Source of the DNA: Nocardia nova NBRC 15556
GTDB taxonomy: Bacteria > Actinomycetota > Actinomycetes > Mycobacteriales > Mycobacteriaceae
Length of the DNA: 64,000 nt
Assembly (NCBI RefSeq): GCF_001613005.1
Contig: NZ_BDBN01000026.1
Span: 1 to 64,000 of the forward strand
Direction: 5' to 3'
Shown here in pieces: positions 47,598 to 57,756 of this stretch; position 1 is the stretch's first letter; each line of letters starts with the position of its first letter. A program made the position numbers and the translations under genes. The notes beneath the pieces were generated by a model, which saw nothing but the letters and a program-made list of their open reading frames with translations, did no database searches and was not told the DNA's origin.

Positions 47598-49127
47598 ATG
47601 GGTCTGTTCGACGGCATCAACAGGCGTGATTTTCTGGCGAAGGCCATGGCGGCCGGTGGAGCGGGGGCCCTGGCCGCCTGGGCGAATCCGATCATCGAGC
47701 GCGCGCATGCGGCCGACCCGGCGGGGATGGGCGGGCTCGGCGATATCGAGCATTTCGTCCTGCTCATGCAGGAGAACCGCTCGTTCGACCACTACTTCGG
47801 AACCCTGTCCGGTGTAAGGGGTTTCGACGACGCCTCGCCGGCGTGGAAGCAGTACGGCTACGCGCCCGGCGTCGGGCCCACCGCCGACGGGTTCATCGTC
47901 CCGTTCCGGCTCGACACCACCCGTGGCGCGACCCTCGACGGTGAGTGCATCAACGATCCCGATCATTCCTGGGCCGGAATGCACGAGGCGTGGAACGGCG
48001 GCCGCAACGACCGCTGGATGCCGATGTCGGTGGCCGGCGTCGGCGCTGCCAACGGTCCGGCGGCCATGGGGTATTACACCCGCGCCGATATTCCGGTTCA
48101 CCACGAGCTGGCCGATGCGTTCACCCTCTGCGACCACTACCACTGCTCGGTGCTCGGCCCGACCGACCCGAATCGGCTGTACTGGATCTCCGCCACCATC
48201 GACCCCGACGGTCTGGCCGGCGGGCCGATGGTGGAGACGCCGACGCTGATCCCGCAGAACGTCTACAGCTGGCGCACCTATCCGGAGAACCTCTCGGAGG
48301 CCGGTGTCGACTGGAAGATCTACAACAATCGCGATGTCGGACCGATCTCGTCGGTGATCCTCGACGGCATGATGGGTTGCTTCACACAGGCCGCGGACCC
48401 GAATTCCGAACTCGCCAAGCGCGGCAAGGCCCCGGTGTATCCGCAGGACTTCGCCGCGGACGTGGCCGCCGACCGGCTTCCCTCGGTGTCGTGGGTGATC
48501 CCGCCGCTGTTCAACTGCGAACATCCCGCGCTGCCACCCGCGTTGGGCGCGGTGGGCATCATGCAGGTGCTCGACATCCTCACCTCCAATCCGAAGGTGT
48601 GGGAGAAGACCGCGCTCATCGTGAGCTACGACGAGAACGGCGGCTTCTTCGATCACGTCACCCCGCCGACCCCGCCGCCCGGCACACCGGGGGAGTACCT
48701 GACGGTGGACCTCGGCAGGGTGCCGGCGGCCAAGGGGGTCGCCGGTCCGATCGGATTGGGTTACCGCGTCCCGTGCTTCGTCATCTCCCCGTATTCACGC
48801 GGCGGGCTGGTCGCCTCGCAGACCTTCGACCACACCTCGCAATTGCGTTTGCTGGAACGTCGTTTCGGCGTGGAAGTGCCGAATGTGACCGCCTGGCGGC
48901 GCAGCGTCACCGGCGATATGACCTCGGCATTCGATTTCGGTTCGACGCCCGATTCCGTGCCGCCGCGAATTAGCGATCCGAAACCGAAATCGGATGCCGC
49001 ACTCGCGCAATGTGGGCCGAATATCGCGCTCGGTACCGAGGGTAAGGGAATTCCCTATCCGGTGCCGCCGAATGCGATGCCGAGCCAGGAACCGGGCTCG
49101 CGCCGGACCCCGAGCGGCTTGGTGTGA
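47598..49127 (+). CDS. Tat-exported phospholipase C / phosphoesterase
   Basis: 509 residues. N-terminal Tat signal: [22 protein letters not shown]. The phosphoesterase family (PF04185) begins [27 protein letters not shown]. Conserved metal/catalytic segments are [49 protein letters not shown] and [34 protein letters not shown]. It is like mycobacterial PlcA-D, which hydrolyse phosphatidylcholine and similar lipids outside the cell. ATG 47598 is chosen for the signal peptide. Tandem repeats upstream may regulate it. A terminator follows. Confidence 0.92.
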   Translation: MGLFDGINRRDFLAKAMAAGGAGALAAWANPIIERAHAADPAGMGGLGDIEHFVLLMQENRSFDHYFGTLSGVRGFDDASPAWKQYGYAPGVGPTADGFIVPFRLDTTRGATLDGECINDPDHSWAGMHEAWNGGRNDRWMPMSVAGVGAANGPAAMGYYTRADIPVHHELADAFTLCDHYHCSVLGPTDPNRLYWISATIDPDGLAGGPMVETPTLIPQNVYSWRTYPENLSEAGVDWKIYNNRDVGPISSVILDGMMGCFTQAADPNSELAKRGKAPVYPQDFAADVAADRLPSVSWVIPPLFNCEHPALPPALGAVGIMQVLDILTSNPKVWEKTALIVSYDENGGFFDHVTPPTPPPGTPGEYLTVDLGRVPAAKGVAGPIGLGYRVPCFVISPYSRGGLVASQTFDHTSQLRLLERRFGVEVPNVTAWRRSVTGDMTSAFDFGSTPDSVPPRISDPKPKSDAALAQCGPNIALGTEGKGIPYPVPPNAMPSQEPGSRRTPSGLV

Positions 49128-49133
49128 AAAACG

Positions 49134-49163
49134 GGCGGCCCACCGAATCCGCGGTGGGCCGCC
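49134..49163. terminator. Hairpin terminator after phospholipase C
   Basis: 12-bp perfect stem GGCGGCCCACCG (49134-49145) / CGGTGGGCCGCC (49152-49163), 6-nt loop, 6 bases after the stop. It lies between the stops of two convergent reading frames and could serve both. Confidence 0.75.
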
Positions 49164-49181
49164 GAACGTTCGATGTACTGG

Positions 49182-49388
49182 TCAGCTCGCCGTGGCGGGA
49201 ATCCAGCGGGTGACCCCGCCCCGGCTGCGCATGGCCGCGAAGCTGTGCCGCGCCGGGCTGAGCAGGGCGGTCAACCACGAACGGCGATGTTCGGCCAGTG
49301 CTGCCGCAACGGCGGGAATCCGAATGCAGTGCACGGTGCCTGCCATACCCAGCCGGTGGCGACCCGACTGGATGTTTGTGGTGCCCAA
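49182..49388 (-). CDS. Small hypothetical protein, 68 aa
   Basis: TTG start at 49388 with a strong ribosome site (GAAGGAAG, about 4 bases before). It begins MGTTNIQSGRHRLGMAGTVH and ends RGGVTRWIPATAS. Arg-rich and mildly hydrophobic with no motif I know. Third codon positions are strongly G/C. A start codon of TTG lowers certainty. The gene ends 18 bases past the phospholipase terminator. Confidence 0.5.
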   Translation of the reverse strand: MGTTNIQSGRHRLGMAGTVHCIRIPAVAAALAEHRRSWLTALLSPARHSFAAMRSRGGVTRWIPATAS

Positions 49389-49679
49389 TGATCTTCCTTC
49401 GCTAGCTCGGATGGCCTGGATCGCCCGCGGCGAAACAGTAGCGGAACAAAAGTGTGGGGTTGCGGATTTTGCGTGACTTCGAGCCCGGCGTGTCGGAAAG
49501 TTGCCGACCCCAGGTCGGTATCGGGCGGAAAAAGTTGCGAATTGATATCACCGGCGTCACGGAATGGGTAATACCGCGTGGTCGAGGTGAAAAGTATTCA
49601 CGCGGTGGGTAATCAGCCCTATCGCCTCGCGGCCGGGGTGCGGGCGCGGACCGCGGTGGTGGGATGCGAGACTGGGGAA

Positions 49680-50876
49680 ATGTTGCGTATCGGTCTCACC
49701 GGAGGCATGGGAGCGGGTAAGTCGACGGTGGCGCGGCTGCTGGTGGAATACGGGGCTGTTCTGGTCGACAGCGACGCCATCGCCCGCGAGGTCGTCGAAC
49801 CCGGCACCGAGGGCCTCGCCGCGCTCGTCGCGGCGTTCGGCCCGGAAATCCTGGCCGAGGACGGCAGTTTGAACCGCCCCGCGCTCGCGGCGGTCGCCTT
49901 CGCCGACGAGCAGTCGCGCACGACGCTGAACTCGATCACCCATCCGCTGGTCGGCCGGCGCACGGCCGAGCTGATCGCCGCCGCGCCGGCGGACGCGATT
50001 GTGGTGCAGGACGTTCCGCTCCTGGTCGAGAACAATCTCGGCGCGATGATGAATCTCGTCGTGGTGGTGATGGCCGACGAACAGACGCGCGTTCACCGGC
50101 TCGAGCAGTTCCGCGGCGTGAGCCGCGCGGACGCGCTGGCGCGGATCAAGGCACAGGCCAGTGACGACCAGCGGCGGGCGGCCGCGGATGTCCTCCTGGA
50201 CAACAACTCCGACGCCGAGGCGCTGGCGCCGCAGGTGCGGGCGCTGTGGGAGCAGCGCCTGGTGCCGTTCGAACACAATGCGCGCACCCGGACCCCGGCG
50301 CGCTCGACCGGGGCGGTGCGGCTGGTCGAGCCGGATCCGCAGTGGCCGGCGCAGGCGCAGCGGTTGATCGGCCGGCTGTGGCTGGCCTGCGGTGGCGATG
50401 CGCGCCGCATCGATCACATCGGTTCCACCGCCGTGCCGGGGCTGGCGGCCAAGGATGTGATCGACATCCAGATCACGGTCGCCGACCTCGCGACGGCCGA
50501 CGCACTGCGAGACCGATTGGCACTCGCCGGTTTTCCCCTGGTCGACTCGGTCACCGGCGACAACCCCAAACCGACGCCGCAGGATCCCGCGGGCACCGAT
50601 GCCGAACTGTGGGCGAAACGTCTGCACGGCAATGCCGACCCCGGGCGGCTCGCGAATATCCATGTGCGCGTGGACGGTTCGCCGGGGCAGCGCTTCGCGT
50701 TGGACTTCCGCGACTGGCTGCGCGCCGACGCCGACGCCCGTACCGAGTATTCGGGGATCAAGCGCCGCGGGGAGGCAGAGGCAGCGGGCAAGGTGGGCGA
50801 CGAGGCCGTCGAGGCCTACCTGTCGGTGAAGGAACCCTGGTTCGACAAGATCTACGAGCGAGTTCCTCGCGCCTGA
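49680..50876 (+). CDS. coaE: Dephospho-CoA kinase fused to a GrpB/UPF0157 domain
   Basis: 398 residues. Residues 1-200: dephospho-CoA kinase, final CoA step, with P-loop GLTGGMGAGKST, LVDSDAIAREVVEPG and VQDVPLLVENNL. Residues ~215-390: GrpB-like nucleotidyltransferase-type domain (HIGSTAVPGLAAKDVIDIQI, NIHVRV, FRDWLRAD). The same fusion exists in M. tuberculosis CoaE, where the extra domain supports folding. ATG 49680 places the P-loop at residue 7; upstream frame (to 49578) is not needed. Confidence 0.95.
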   Translation: MLRIGLTGGMGAGKSTVARLLVEYGAVLVDSDAIAREVVEPGTEGLAALVAAFGPEILAEDGSLNRPALAAVAFADEQSRTTLNSITHPLVGRRTAELIAAAPADAIVVQDVPLLVENNLGAMMNLVVVVMADEQTRVHRLEQFRGVSRADALARIKAQASDDQRRAAADVLLDNNSDAEALAPQVRALWEQRLVPFEHNARTRTPARSTGAVRLVEPDPQWPAQAQRLIGRLWLACGGDARRIDHIGSTAVPGLAAKDVIDIQITVADLATADALRDRLALAGFPLVDSVTGDNPKPTPQDPAGTDAELWAKRLHGNADPGRLANIHVRVDGSPGQRFALDFRDWLRADADARTEYSGIKRRGEAEAAGKVGDEAVEAYLSVKEPWFDKIYERVPRA

Positions 50877-50899
50877 TACAGGCACCACCGGTACCGCGG

Positions 50900-51862
50900 T
50901 CAGCGCGATACGGAGGTGATCCGGTCGATCTCCGCGAGGTCCTCGGCGGTGGGCTGCCACCGCCCGGCCCGGACATTGGCCTCGACCTGTTCGGGCGAGG
51001 TGGCGCCGGCGATCACCGAACTCACCGCGGGTTGCGCGGCGAGACCGCCGATGGCGACGTCGAGCACGGTGATCGAACGCTGCGCCGCGAAGTCCTCCAG
51101 CTGTTCCACGATGTCGAAAGCCGCGTCCGTGAGTGCGGCTTCCCGGCCCCACGCCTGGATCCTGCTACCTTCGGGCGCGGGCACGCCGCGCTTGTACTTC
51201 CCGGTGAGCAGACCGCTCGCCAAGGGGAAGTAGGGGAGCAGTCCGATCCCGTAGTGCTCGAGCGCCGGCACCAGATCGGCCTCGATCCCACGCCGCAGCA
51301 GGCTGTACTCGTTCTGCGCGCTGATGAATCGCTCGAGACGGCGCGTGCGTGCGGTCCACTCGGCGTCCGCGGTCTGCCAGCCGGTGAAGTTGGAATGACC
51401 CAGGTATCGGATCTTGCCCTCGTGGACGAGATCGTCCAGCGCCGACAGCGTCTCCTCGATCGGTGTCGCCGGATCGGGGCGATGGAGTTGATAGAGATCG
51501 ATCCAGTCCGTGCGCAGCCGGCGTAGTGACTGCTCGACCGCCCGGCGAATATAGCGGCGTGAGCCACGCGCGCCCCAGTCCTCGCCGTTGTCCCCGCCGA
51601 GGCGGCGCACGTCGCTGCCGAACTTGGTCGCGATGACGACATCGTCGCGTGTGCCCTGCAGGATCTCGCTGATTCGCCGCTCCGATTCCCCGTAGGAGTC
51701 GGCGGTATCGATCAGGTTGATGCCGTGGTCGAGCGCGGCGTGCAGCACCGCCCTGCTCTGCTCGAGATCGAGCTTCATCCCGAAATTGTTGGTGCCCAGT
51801 CCGACGACCGACACCGCGAGCCCCGAGTTCCCGACCCGGCGCAGCGAAGCCGACTCACCCAT
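50900..51862 (-). CDS. Aldo/keto reductase
   Basis: 320 residues. NADPH-dependent (alpha/beta)8 barrel. Catalytic tetrad parts are D (NLIDTADSYGES), Y in the same segment, K in VVIATKFG and H in LYQLHRPD. LPYFPLASGLLTGKYKRG and SSVIAGATSPEQVEANV match the C-terminal NADP-binding half. Substrate unknown. It converges with coaE with a 23-base gap. Confidence 0.94.
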   Translation of the reverse strand: MGESASLRRVGNSGLAVSVVGLGTNNFGMKLDLEQSRAVLHAALDHGINLIDTADSYGESERRISEILQGTRDDVVIATKFGSDVRRLGGDNGEDWGARGSRRYIRRAVEQSLRRLRTDWIDLYQLHRPDPATPIEETLSALDDLVHEGKIRYLGHSNFTGWQTADAEWTARTRRLERFISAQNEYSLLRRGIEADLVPALEHYGIGLLPYFPLASGLLTGKYKRGVPAPEGSRIQAWGREAALTDAAFDIVEQLEDFAAQRSITVLDVAIGGLAAQPAVSSVIAGATSPEQVEANVRAGRWQPTAEDLAEIDRITSVSR

Positions 51863-51904
51863 GGCTCTCCTTGTTCTCGAGGTTGCGTAGCTCGGCCCGG
51901 CCCG

Positions 51905-52429
51905 TTACCGCCAGCCGATCTCGATACCTCGCGAGCGCAGCCAGGACTCGAAATCGTAACCGTGCGAGGCGATTCCGTCGATCGCCCGGGTGGCGGCCTC
52001 GATCGCCTGCTGCGCCTGCGACGCGCTCAGATATCCGGCGGCGTGAGCGGCCAGGAGCTCGTCGACGTCGAGCAGAATCGCCTCGCGACCGGTGCGAACC
52101 ACGATGTCGAGGTAGTGGTCGACCGACTTCCACATCTGCGGTCCCGCCGCCTCGAAATCGCCGATATCGAGGTAGAAGTCCTGGTCGCGCCGGTGGGTGG
52201 GGCGGAAGTGGAAGATGGTGGCGCGCAGCGACAGCTCCGGCAGCAGCCAGGATTCGAGGTAGTGGAATTCCGGATGATCGGCGGTGCGGGCCATGTAGAG
52301 CCCCCACGGTTCGGTCCGATACGTCTCCACCGGCCGCACGAAGCCCTTCGGATCGGTGTTGGTGGACCCGGCGAGGTCGAAGTATTCGATCTTCGGCCGA
52401 TGCAGATCGACCACATGCCCCTGCGTCAT
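51905..52429 (-). CDS. DUF402 family protein (copy A)
   Basis: 174 residues. IEYFDLAGSTNTDPKGFVRPVETYRTEPWGLYMAR..., then DQDFYLDIGDFE, VDHYLDIVVRTG and DVDELLAAHAAGYLSASQAQQAIEAA. DUF402 proteins are beta-rich metal-binding phosphatases or hydrolases of poorly defined role (some act on nucleoside phosphates or RNA). A tandem paralogue lies 86 bases upstream on the same strand. Confidence 0.86.
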   Translation of the reverse strand: MTQGHVVDLHRPKIEYFDLAGSTNTDPKGFVRPVETYRTEPWGLYMARTADHPEFHYLESWLLPELSLRATIFHFRPTHRRDQDFYLDIGDFEAAGPQMWKSVDHYLDIVVRTGREAILLDVDELLAAHAAGYLSASQAQQAIEAATRAIDGIASHGYDFESWLRSRGIEIGWR

Positions 52430-52515
52430 GCCCCGAATCTACCGCCGCGGGCCCGCAAAACGCCCGCTCGCGCCGCGATCCGGATGATCATCGACGCGAG
52501 CGGGCGGTGACGCGG

Positions 52516-53079
52516 TTACAGCCAGTGCAGGGCGATGCCCTGGGTGGTGAGCCAGCGTTCGAAGTTGTGATCGTGCGAGGCGATACCGTCGACGACCGCG
52601 GTGGCCTGCTCGAACGCGCGCTGAGCGGTCTCGGCCGATACGTGGCCGGCCGCGTGCGCGGCGAACAGTTCGTCGACCCCGTGCAGTTCGCAGACGTGGC
52701 CGTTGCGGGCGACGATGTCGATGTAGTGGTACTCGGCCCGCCAGCGCTTCGGCTCGATCTTGGCGAAGTTGCCGATATAGATGTGATAGATCGGATCGCG
52801 ATCGTGTGCCGCGTTGATGTGATGCATGGTGACGCGGATCGACTGCCTGGGCAGCAGCCAGGTCTCGGTGTAGCGGTAGGGCGGGGTATCGGCGGCCCGG
52901 ACCAGATACAGCCCCCACGGCTCGGCGTGATAACTGTCGACCGAATGGACGAAACCGCGGGAATCGGTTCTGGTGAGATCGGCGATATCGAAATATTCGA
53001 CGTGCGGTCTGTGTGCCGTACCCGATGGTGGCACCGGAATCGGTGCTTTTCGGCCCGGAATGTTGCGATTCGACGGCAT
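52516..53079 (-). CDS. DUF402 family protein (copy B)
   Basis: 187 residues from ATG 53079 (GGAG upstream). The frame stays open to an ATG at 53148 that also has a ribosome-like site, giving 210 residues. I prefer the shorter start because copy A has almost no N-terminal extension. Corresponding motifs are VEYFDIADLTRTDSRGFVHSVDSYHAEPWGLYLVR, DPIYHIYIGNFAKIE, YHYIDIVARNG, GVDELFAAHAAGHVSAETAQRAFEQA. Clear paralogue of copy A. Confidence 0.85.
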   Translation of the reverse strand: MPSNRNIPGRKAPIPVPPSGTAHRPHVEYFDIADLTRTDSRGFVHSVDSYHAEPWGLYLVRAADTPPYRYTETWLLPRQSIRVTMHHINAAHDRDPIYHIYIGNFAKIEPKRWRAEYHYIDIVARNGHVCELHGVDELFAAHAAGHVSAETAQRAFEQATAVVDGIASHDHNFERWLTTQGIALHWL

Positions 53080-53944
53080 TGGGCTGACTCCATTGGGCGC
53101 GGCAGTGCGCAGAGTCCGGGTGACACGTTCAGCGAGGAAACCGGCCATAACACTTGCCCTTCTCGACTTCCGACCGGATCAGCGTACACCCGGGCAACCC
53201 CCTCCGGCGGGGTGAAAACGACACGGAATTCGGCTGATTCGGCCGTGCCGTGATCATCGAGGCGGCTTGCGCTACCGGACATTTCGGGCATCTGGTCGGT
53301 TGATCCAATGCTGCGCGCGCGGTTGCCGGAGCAATGCTCCCGCAGCCCCGGCAAACCTCCGGCCAGGCCTGTCGCAATGGTCGGCGGCGGGGTTCCGGAG
53401 GCGCCGGTGGGCGGGAGTGTGGCCGCGCGTTGGGGGAATTGTCGAATTACTCTGCGGGATAATATTTTCGGCCCGCAGTGGCCGAAACGTGGTGGCGTAT
53501 TTCGAATTGTTCGGAATGTCCGAAAGGGGCGGCGGAGAATTGCGCCACCGGTAGCGCGGGCCGGGCCGAAATGATTGGCATACGGCATGTTCCGGAGGAG
53601 GGGACGGCCTCGGCGGGCCCGCCGGGTGTGTCGACGCTCGATCCGGAGGGTCCGGCTCACGGTGGACGGTCCCGGGCATGTGCGGGTTCGGGCGCGCCGG
53701 CGGGGTCACACGGGCCAGCCGTCTCATCGAAGGCCGGAGGGCCGCCGGTTTTGCCGTGCGGTTGCCCCGCGTGGCCGTTGCGCACGCCGGGCGGCCGCAC
53801 CGGCCGAGGCGGTGTCAGGGTCGTGCGGCGGCAGGCCGCTGCCGCCGATACACAGTCGTGGCCGAAAAATGATCACCGGGTGTCTGGCTGTGCCCGCGGT
53901 CACGGCGCCGGAACTTGTCGGTGCCGCGGCTTACCCTGGTGACC
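53080..53944. other. Long intergenic region between DUF402-B and uvrB
   Basis: About 800 bases between divergent genes. No ORF on either strand shows convincing codon bias with a start and ribosome site. It contains a notable AT-rich patch (53440-53520) with a 7-bp inverted repeat CTGCGGG...CCCGCAG around 53451-53478 enclosing ATAATATTTT. The uvrB and DUF402 promoters should be here. Confidence 0.5.
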
Positions 53945-56128
53945 ATGGCTTTCGCAACGGAGATCCCCGCGGATTCGGACGCACCCGGCGGGCAGCCGCT
54001 GGCGCATTCGGAATTCCGGCCGATCGGGGCGATCGAGCGCTCCGACGGGCGGTTCGAGGTCGTCAGCGAGCATCAGCCCGCCGGTGACCAGCCCGCAGCG
54101 ATCGCCGAGCTGGAGCGGCGGTTGCGTGGCGGCGAGAAGGACGTGGTGCTGCTCGGCGCCACCGGCACCGGCAAGTCGGCCACCGCGGCCTGGCTGATCG
54201 AGCGGGTGCAGCGCCCGACCCTGGTCATGGCGCCGAACAAGACCCTGGCGGCCCAGCTGGCCAACGAACTGCGCGAGATGCTGCCGCACAACGCGGTGGA
54301 GTACTTCGTCTCCTACTACGACTACTACCAACCCGAGGCCTATATCGCGCAGACCGATACCTACATCGAGAAGGACTCCTCGATCAACGACGACGTGGAG
54401 CGGCTGCGCCATTCGGCGACCTCGAGCCTGCTCTCGCGGCGCGATGTCGTGGTGGTCGCCTCGGTCTCGTGTATCTACGGTCTGGGTACCCCGCAGTCCT
54501 ATCTGGACCGCTCGGTGCAGCTCGAGGTCGGTACCGAGGTCGAGCGCGACCGGCTGCTGCGCCTGCTGGTCGATGTCCAGTACACGCGCAACGACATGGC
54601 CTTCACCCGCGGGTCGTTCCGGGTGCGCGGCGACACCGTCGAGATCATTCCCTCCTACGAGGAGCTTGCGGTCCGGATCGAATTCTTCGGCGACGAGATC
54701 GAGGCGCTGTACTACCTGCATCCGCTCACCGGCGATGTGGTGCGTCAGGTCGACACCCTGCGCATCTTCCCGGCCACCCACTACGTGGCCGGGCCGGACC
54801 GGATGGAGCGCGCGGTCGTCGATATCGAGACCGAACTCGAACAGCGGCTGGCCGATCTGGAGCGGCAGGGCAAACTGCTCGAGGCACAGCGGCTGCGCAT
54901 GCGCACCCAATACGACCTGGAGATGATCCGGCAGGTCGGGTTCTGCTCCGGTATCGAGAACTATTCGCGGCATATCGACGGCCGCCCGGCGGGGTCGGCG
55001 CCGGCGACGCTGCTGGACTACTTCCCCGAGGACTTCCTGCTGATCATCGACGAGTCGCACGTGACCGTCCCGCAGATCGGCGGCATGTACGAAGGCGATA
55101 TGTCGCGCAAGCGCAACCTCGTCGAATACGGCTTCCGGCTGCCCTCGGCGGTCGACAACCGCCCGCTCACCTGGGAGGAGTTCGCCGACCGGATCGGCCA
55201 GACCGTGTACATGTCGGCCACGCCCGGCCCGTACGAGCTGGGCAGTACCGGCGGTGAATTCGTCGAGCAGGTGATTCGCCCGACCGGTCTGGTCGACCCG
55301 CAGGTAGTGGTCAAGCCGACCAAGGGCCAGATCGACGATCTGGTGCACGAGATCCGCGCCCGCACCGAACGCGACGAACGCGTCCTGGTCACCACCCTGA
55401 CCAAGAAGATGGCCGAGGACCTCACCGACTATCTGCTGGGCATGGGGGTTCGGGTGCGCTACCTGCATTCGGAGATCGACACGTTGCGCCGCGTCGAACT
55501 GCTGCGGCAGCTGCGGCTGGGTGAGTACGACGTGCTGGTCGGCATCAACCTGCTGCGTGAGGGCCTCGATCTGCCGGAGGTGTCGCTGGTCGCGATTCTG
55601 GACGCCGACAAGGAAGGCTTCCTGCGCAGTGCCACCAGCCTCATCCAGACGATCGGGCGCGCCGCGCGCAACGTCTCCGGCGAAGTGCACATGTACGCCG
55701 ACAAGGTGACCGATTCGATGCGCCAGGCCATCGACGAGACCGAACGCCGGCGGGCCAAACAGGTCGCCTACAACGAAGCCAACGGTATCGACCCGAAACC
55801 GCTGCGCAAGAAGATCGCCGACATCCTCGATCAGGTCTACCGTGAGGCCGACGAGACCGAGGTCGAGGTCGGCGGATCCGGACGCAATGCCAGCCGCGGA
55901 CGCCGTGCCCAGGGCGAACCCGGCCGCGCGGTGAGCGCCGGCGTGTACGAGGGCCGCGACATCGCGAATATGCCGCGCGCGGAACTGGCGGATCTGGTGG
56001 CCCAGCTGACCGATCAGATGATGAACGCCGCCCGCGAGTTGCAGTTCGAGCTGGCCGGGCGATTGCGCGACGAGATCGCCGACCTGAAGAAGGAGTTGCG
56101 GGGTATGGACGCTGCCGGGCTGAAATGA
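53945..56128 (+). CDS. uvrB: Excinuclease ABC subunit B
   Basis: 727 residues, ATG 53945 (GTG 53939 possible). Nucleotide-excision repair damage-verification helicase working with UvrA and UvrC. Q-motif PAGDQPAAI, Walker A GATGTGKS, beta-hairpin [14 protein letters not shown] box [13 protein letters not shown], motif [18 protein letters not shown] and motif [11 protein letters not shown]. The C-terminal UVR domain ([39 protein letters not shown]) is intact. Confidence 0.98.
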   Translation: MAFATEIPADSDAPGGQPLAHSEFRPIGAIERSDGRFEVVSEHQPAGDQPAAIAELERRLRGGEKDVVLLGATGTGKSATAAWLIERVQRPTLVMAPNKTLAAQLANELREMLPHNAVEYFVSYYDYYQPEAYIAQTDTYIEKDSSINDDVERLRHSATSSLLSRRDVVVVASVSCIYGLGTPQSYLDRSVQLEVGTEVERDRLLRLLVDVQYTRNDMAFTRGSFRVRGDTVEIIPSYEELAVRIEFFGDEIEALYYLHPLTGDVVRQVDTLRIFPATHYVAGPDRMERAVVDIETELEQRLADLERQGKLLEAQRLRMRTQYDLEMIRQVGFCSGIENYSRHIDGRPAGSAPATLLDYFPEDFLLIIDESHVTVPQIGGMYEGDMSRKRNLVEYGFRLPSAVDNRPLTWEEFADRIGQTVYMSATPGPYELGSTGGEFVEQVIRPTGLVDPQVVVKPTKGQIDDLVHEIRARTERDERVLVTTLTKKMAEDLTDYLLGMGVRVRYLHSEIDTLRRVELLRQLRLGEYDVLVGINLLREGLDLPEVSLVAILDADKEGFLRSATSLIQTIGRAARNVSGEVHMYADKVTDSMRQAIDETERRRAKQVAYNEANGIDPKPLRKKIADILDQVYREADETEVEVGGSGRNASRGRRAQGEPGRAVSAGVYEGRDIANMPRAELADLVAQLTDQMMNAARELQFELAGRLRDEIADLKKELRGMDAAGLK

Positions 56129-56161
56129 GTTCCCGCACAGCATCTTTCCCGCGGATGCGGC

Positions 56162-56186
56162 GGTGCCCCGGCCGGACCGGGGCACC
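56162..56186. terminator. Hairpin terminator between uvrB and the VOC gene
   Basis: 10-bp perfect stem GGTGCCCCGG / CCGGGGCACC with a 5-nt loop, placed between two convergent stop codons so it can serve both directions. Confidence 0.75.
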
Positions 56187-56199
56187 CGCGCGGCCCGCT

Positions 56200-56670
56200 T
56201 CAGCTCTGCGTGGCCATCCACTCGTTGACCCGGCGCTCGCCCTCCTCGCGCGAGACGTCCTCGACCCGGGTCATGATCACCCAGCGATGTCCGAACGGAT
56301 CCATCACCAGCCCGTAGCGGTCGCCGGTGACGAACGTCTGCGGCTCCTCGACCCGAGCTGCGCCGTGTTCGGCGGCGCGGGCGACGACCGCGTCGACATC
56401 GGGGCAGTAGTGCACGATGCTGGTGTGTACCCAGCCCGATTCGGGTGCGCGCACCCCGTGATCGGGGATGGGCATACCCATCTGGATGGTGGAATCGCCG
56501 ATCGCCAGTTCGGCGTGCGCCGGTTGCCCGTCGGGGAGGTCGTTGCGGCTGAGCACCTTCGCGCCGAAGACCGCGGAGTAGAACTCGATGGCCTTGTTGC
56601 CGTCGGGTACGGCCAGGAAACAGTTGATGGAGTGATAACCCTCGGGAATGGGATTGACGTCGTGGCTCAT
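56200..56670 (-). CDS. VOC family protein (glyoxalase/PhnB-like)
   Basis: 156 residues. HSINCFLAVPDGNKAIEFYSAVFGAKVLSRNDLPDGQPAHAELAIGDSTIQMGMP followed by the second half (VHTSIVHYCPDVDAVVARAAEHGA...DRYGLVMDPFGHRWVIMTRVED) is the paired beta-alpha-beta-beta-beta fold of the vicinal oxygen chelate family. Exact function unknown; such proteins include demethylmenaquinone-like and antibiotic-binding members. Divergent from an AraC regulator. Confidence 0.9.
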   Translation of the reverse strand: MSHDVNPIPEGYHSINCFLAVPDGNKAIEFYSAVFGAKVLSRNDLPDGQPAHAELAIGDSTIQMGMPIPDHGVRAPESGWVHTSIVHYCPDVDAVVARAAEHGAARVEEPQTFVTGDRYGLVMDPFGHRWVIMTRVEDVSREEGERRVNEWMATQS

Positions 56671-56746
56671 AGGGACAACTCTCGGCCGTTGCGCGGAGAA
56701 GATCTTGGAAGAAGGCGACAATCTCGTCCGCGGCGGGAGACGGTCC

Positions 56747-57652
56747 GTGCCGACCGGTGACGGGCGCGCGAAAGGCGCTGCACTGCAACCGGTTCCGGTA
56801 CCACCACCGGAAGTGACCAAGGGCATCCTGCATCCCCGCGAGCAGGAGCGACACCGTCGGCTGATCCGCTTGCCGGCCGGTCCGGGCACCGCCGAATTCG
56901 TCGAATGGTATTGGTCGGTCTCCTGGGATCTGCGCGGCAGGCCGCCTTACCAGGCGCAGGTGCTGCCGTTTCCCTCGGTCAATGTCAGCTTCGAGCGGTC
57001 CGTCACCCGCACCGGCGGGTTCGTCAACGGCGTGACCACCGGCAAATTCGTCCGCGAACTGGCGGGGGAGGGTGAAACCTTCGCCGCGAAGTTCCGTCCC
57101 GGTGGCTTCGGCGCCTTCACCGGAATCGATGTGGGCGCCCTGCGCGATACCGCGATCGAACTGGCCGAGGTGCTGCCGGAGGCTGCAGGCCTGACCGAAC
57201 GCGTGCTGGCGGCCGACAGCGCCGGCGACCGCCGCGACATCGTCGACGCATACTTCGCCCGCGCCGCGCGCCGCCGCACGCCCGACGACAACTATCTCCT
57301 GGTGCTGCGCATCATCGCCGCGATGGAAGCCGATCCGGACCTGACCCGCGTCGACCAGGTCACCGCCCGTTTCGACATCCCGATCCGCACCCTGCAACGC
57401 CTGTTCCGCCGCTACGTCGGAGCGGGCCCGAAGTGGGTGCTGCGCCGCTACCGGCTTCAGGACGGCGCACAACTGCTGGCGCAGGGCCGCACCGACGATC
57501 TGGCCACTCTGGCACTGGAACTCGGCTATTTCGATCAAGCCCATTTCAGTCGCGAATTCGCGAACGAGATCGGAATGGCGCCGCTGGAATACGCGCGCGC
57601 ATCGCTACTGTCGCACCACGCCTCACCGCGGGACTCGGCGCCGGATCGCTGA
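56747..57652 (+). CDS. AraC-family transcriptional regulator
   Basis: 301 residues. The N-terminal domain (RLPAGPGTAEFVEWYWSVSWDLRGRPPYQAQVLPFPSVNVSFE) resembles the DUF6597-type ligand domain; the C-terminal pair of helix-turn-helices includes VTARFDIPIRTLQRLFRRYVGAGPKWVLRRYRLQDG and LALELGYFDQAHFSREFANEIGMAPLEY. GTG 56747 has GGGAG 8 bases upstream; the frame is open to 56648. The divergent VOC gene is a probable target. Confidence 0.9.
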   Translation: MPTGDGRAKGAALQPVPVPPPEVTKGILHPREQERHRRLIRLPAGPGTAEFVEWYWSVSWDLRGRPPYQAQVLPFPSVNVSFERSVTRTGGFVNGVTTGKFVRELAGEGETFAAKFRPGGFGAFTGIDVGALRDTAIELAEVLPEAAGLTERVLAADSAGDRRDIVDAYFARAARRRTPDDNYLLVLRIIAAMEADPDLTRVDQVTARFDIPIRTLQRLFRRYVGAGPKWVLRRYRLQDGAQLLAQGRTDDLATLALELGYFDQAHFSREFANEIGMAPLEYARASLLSHHASPRDSAPDR

Positions 57653-57756
57653 TTCGTTTCGGCCGAACCGGTTCCGGGAATAACCGAACACATAAGTAGT
57701 TGAATGCTGTACTACCAGCCCGGCGGCGGTGCTGCCGGCCGACAGAGGAGTTGGCG

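Noticed and set aside
53478..53942. Plus-strand ORFs of 150-170 codons in the gap before uvrB
   Set aside because: Arg/Gly/Pro-rich composition typical of GC-rich non-coding frames, with no ribosome sites or motifs.
53900..57544. Very long minus-strand frame opposite uvrB
   Set aside because: Composition (Gln, His, Val, Arg rich) is that of a shadow frame; uvrB and its neighbours account for the DNA.
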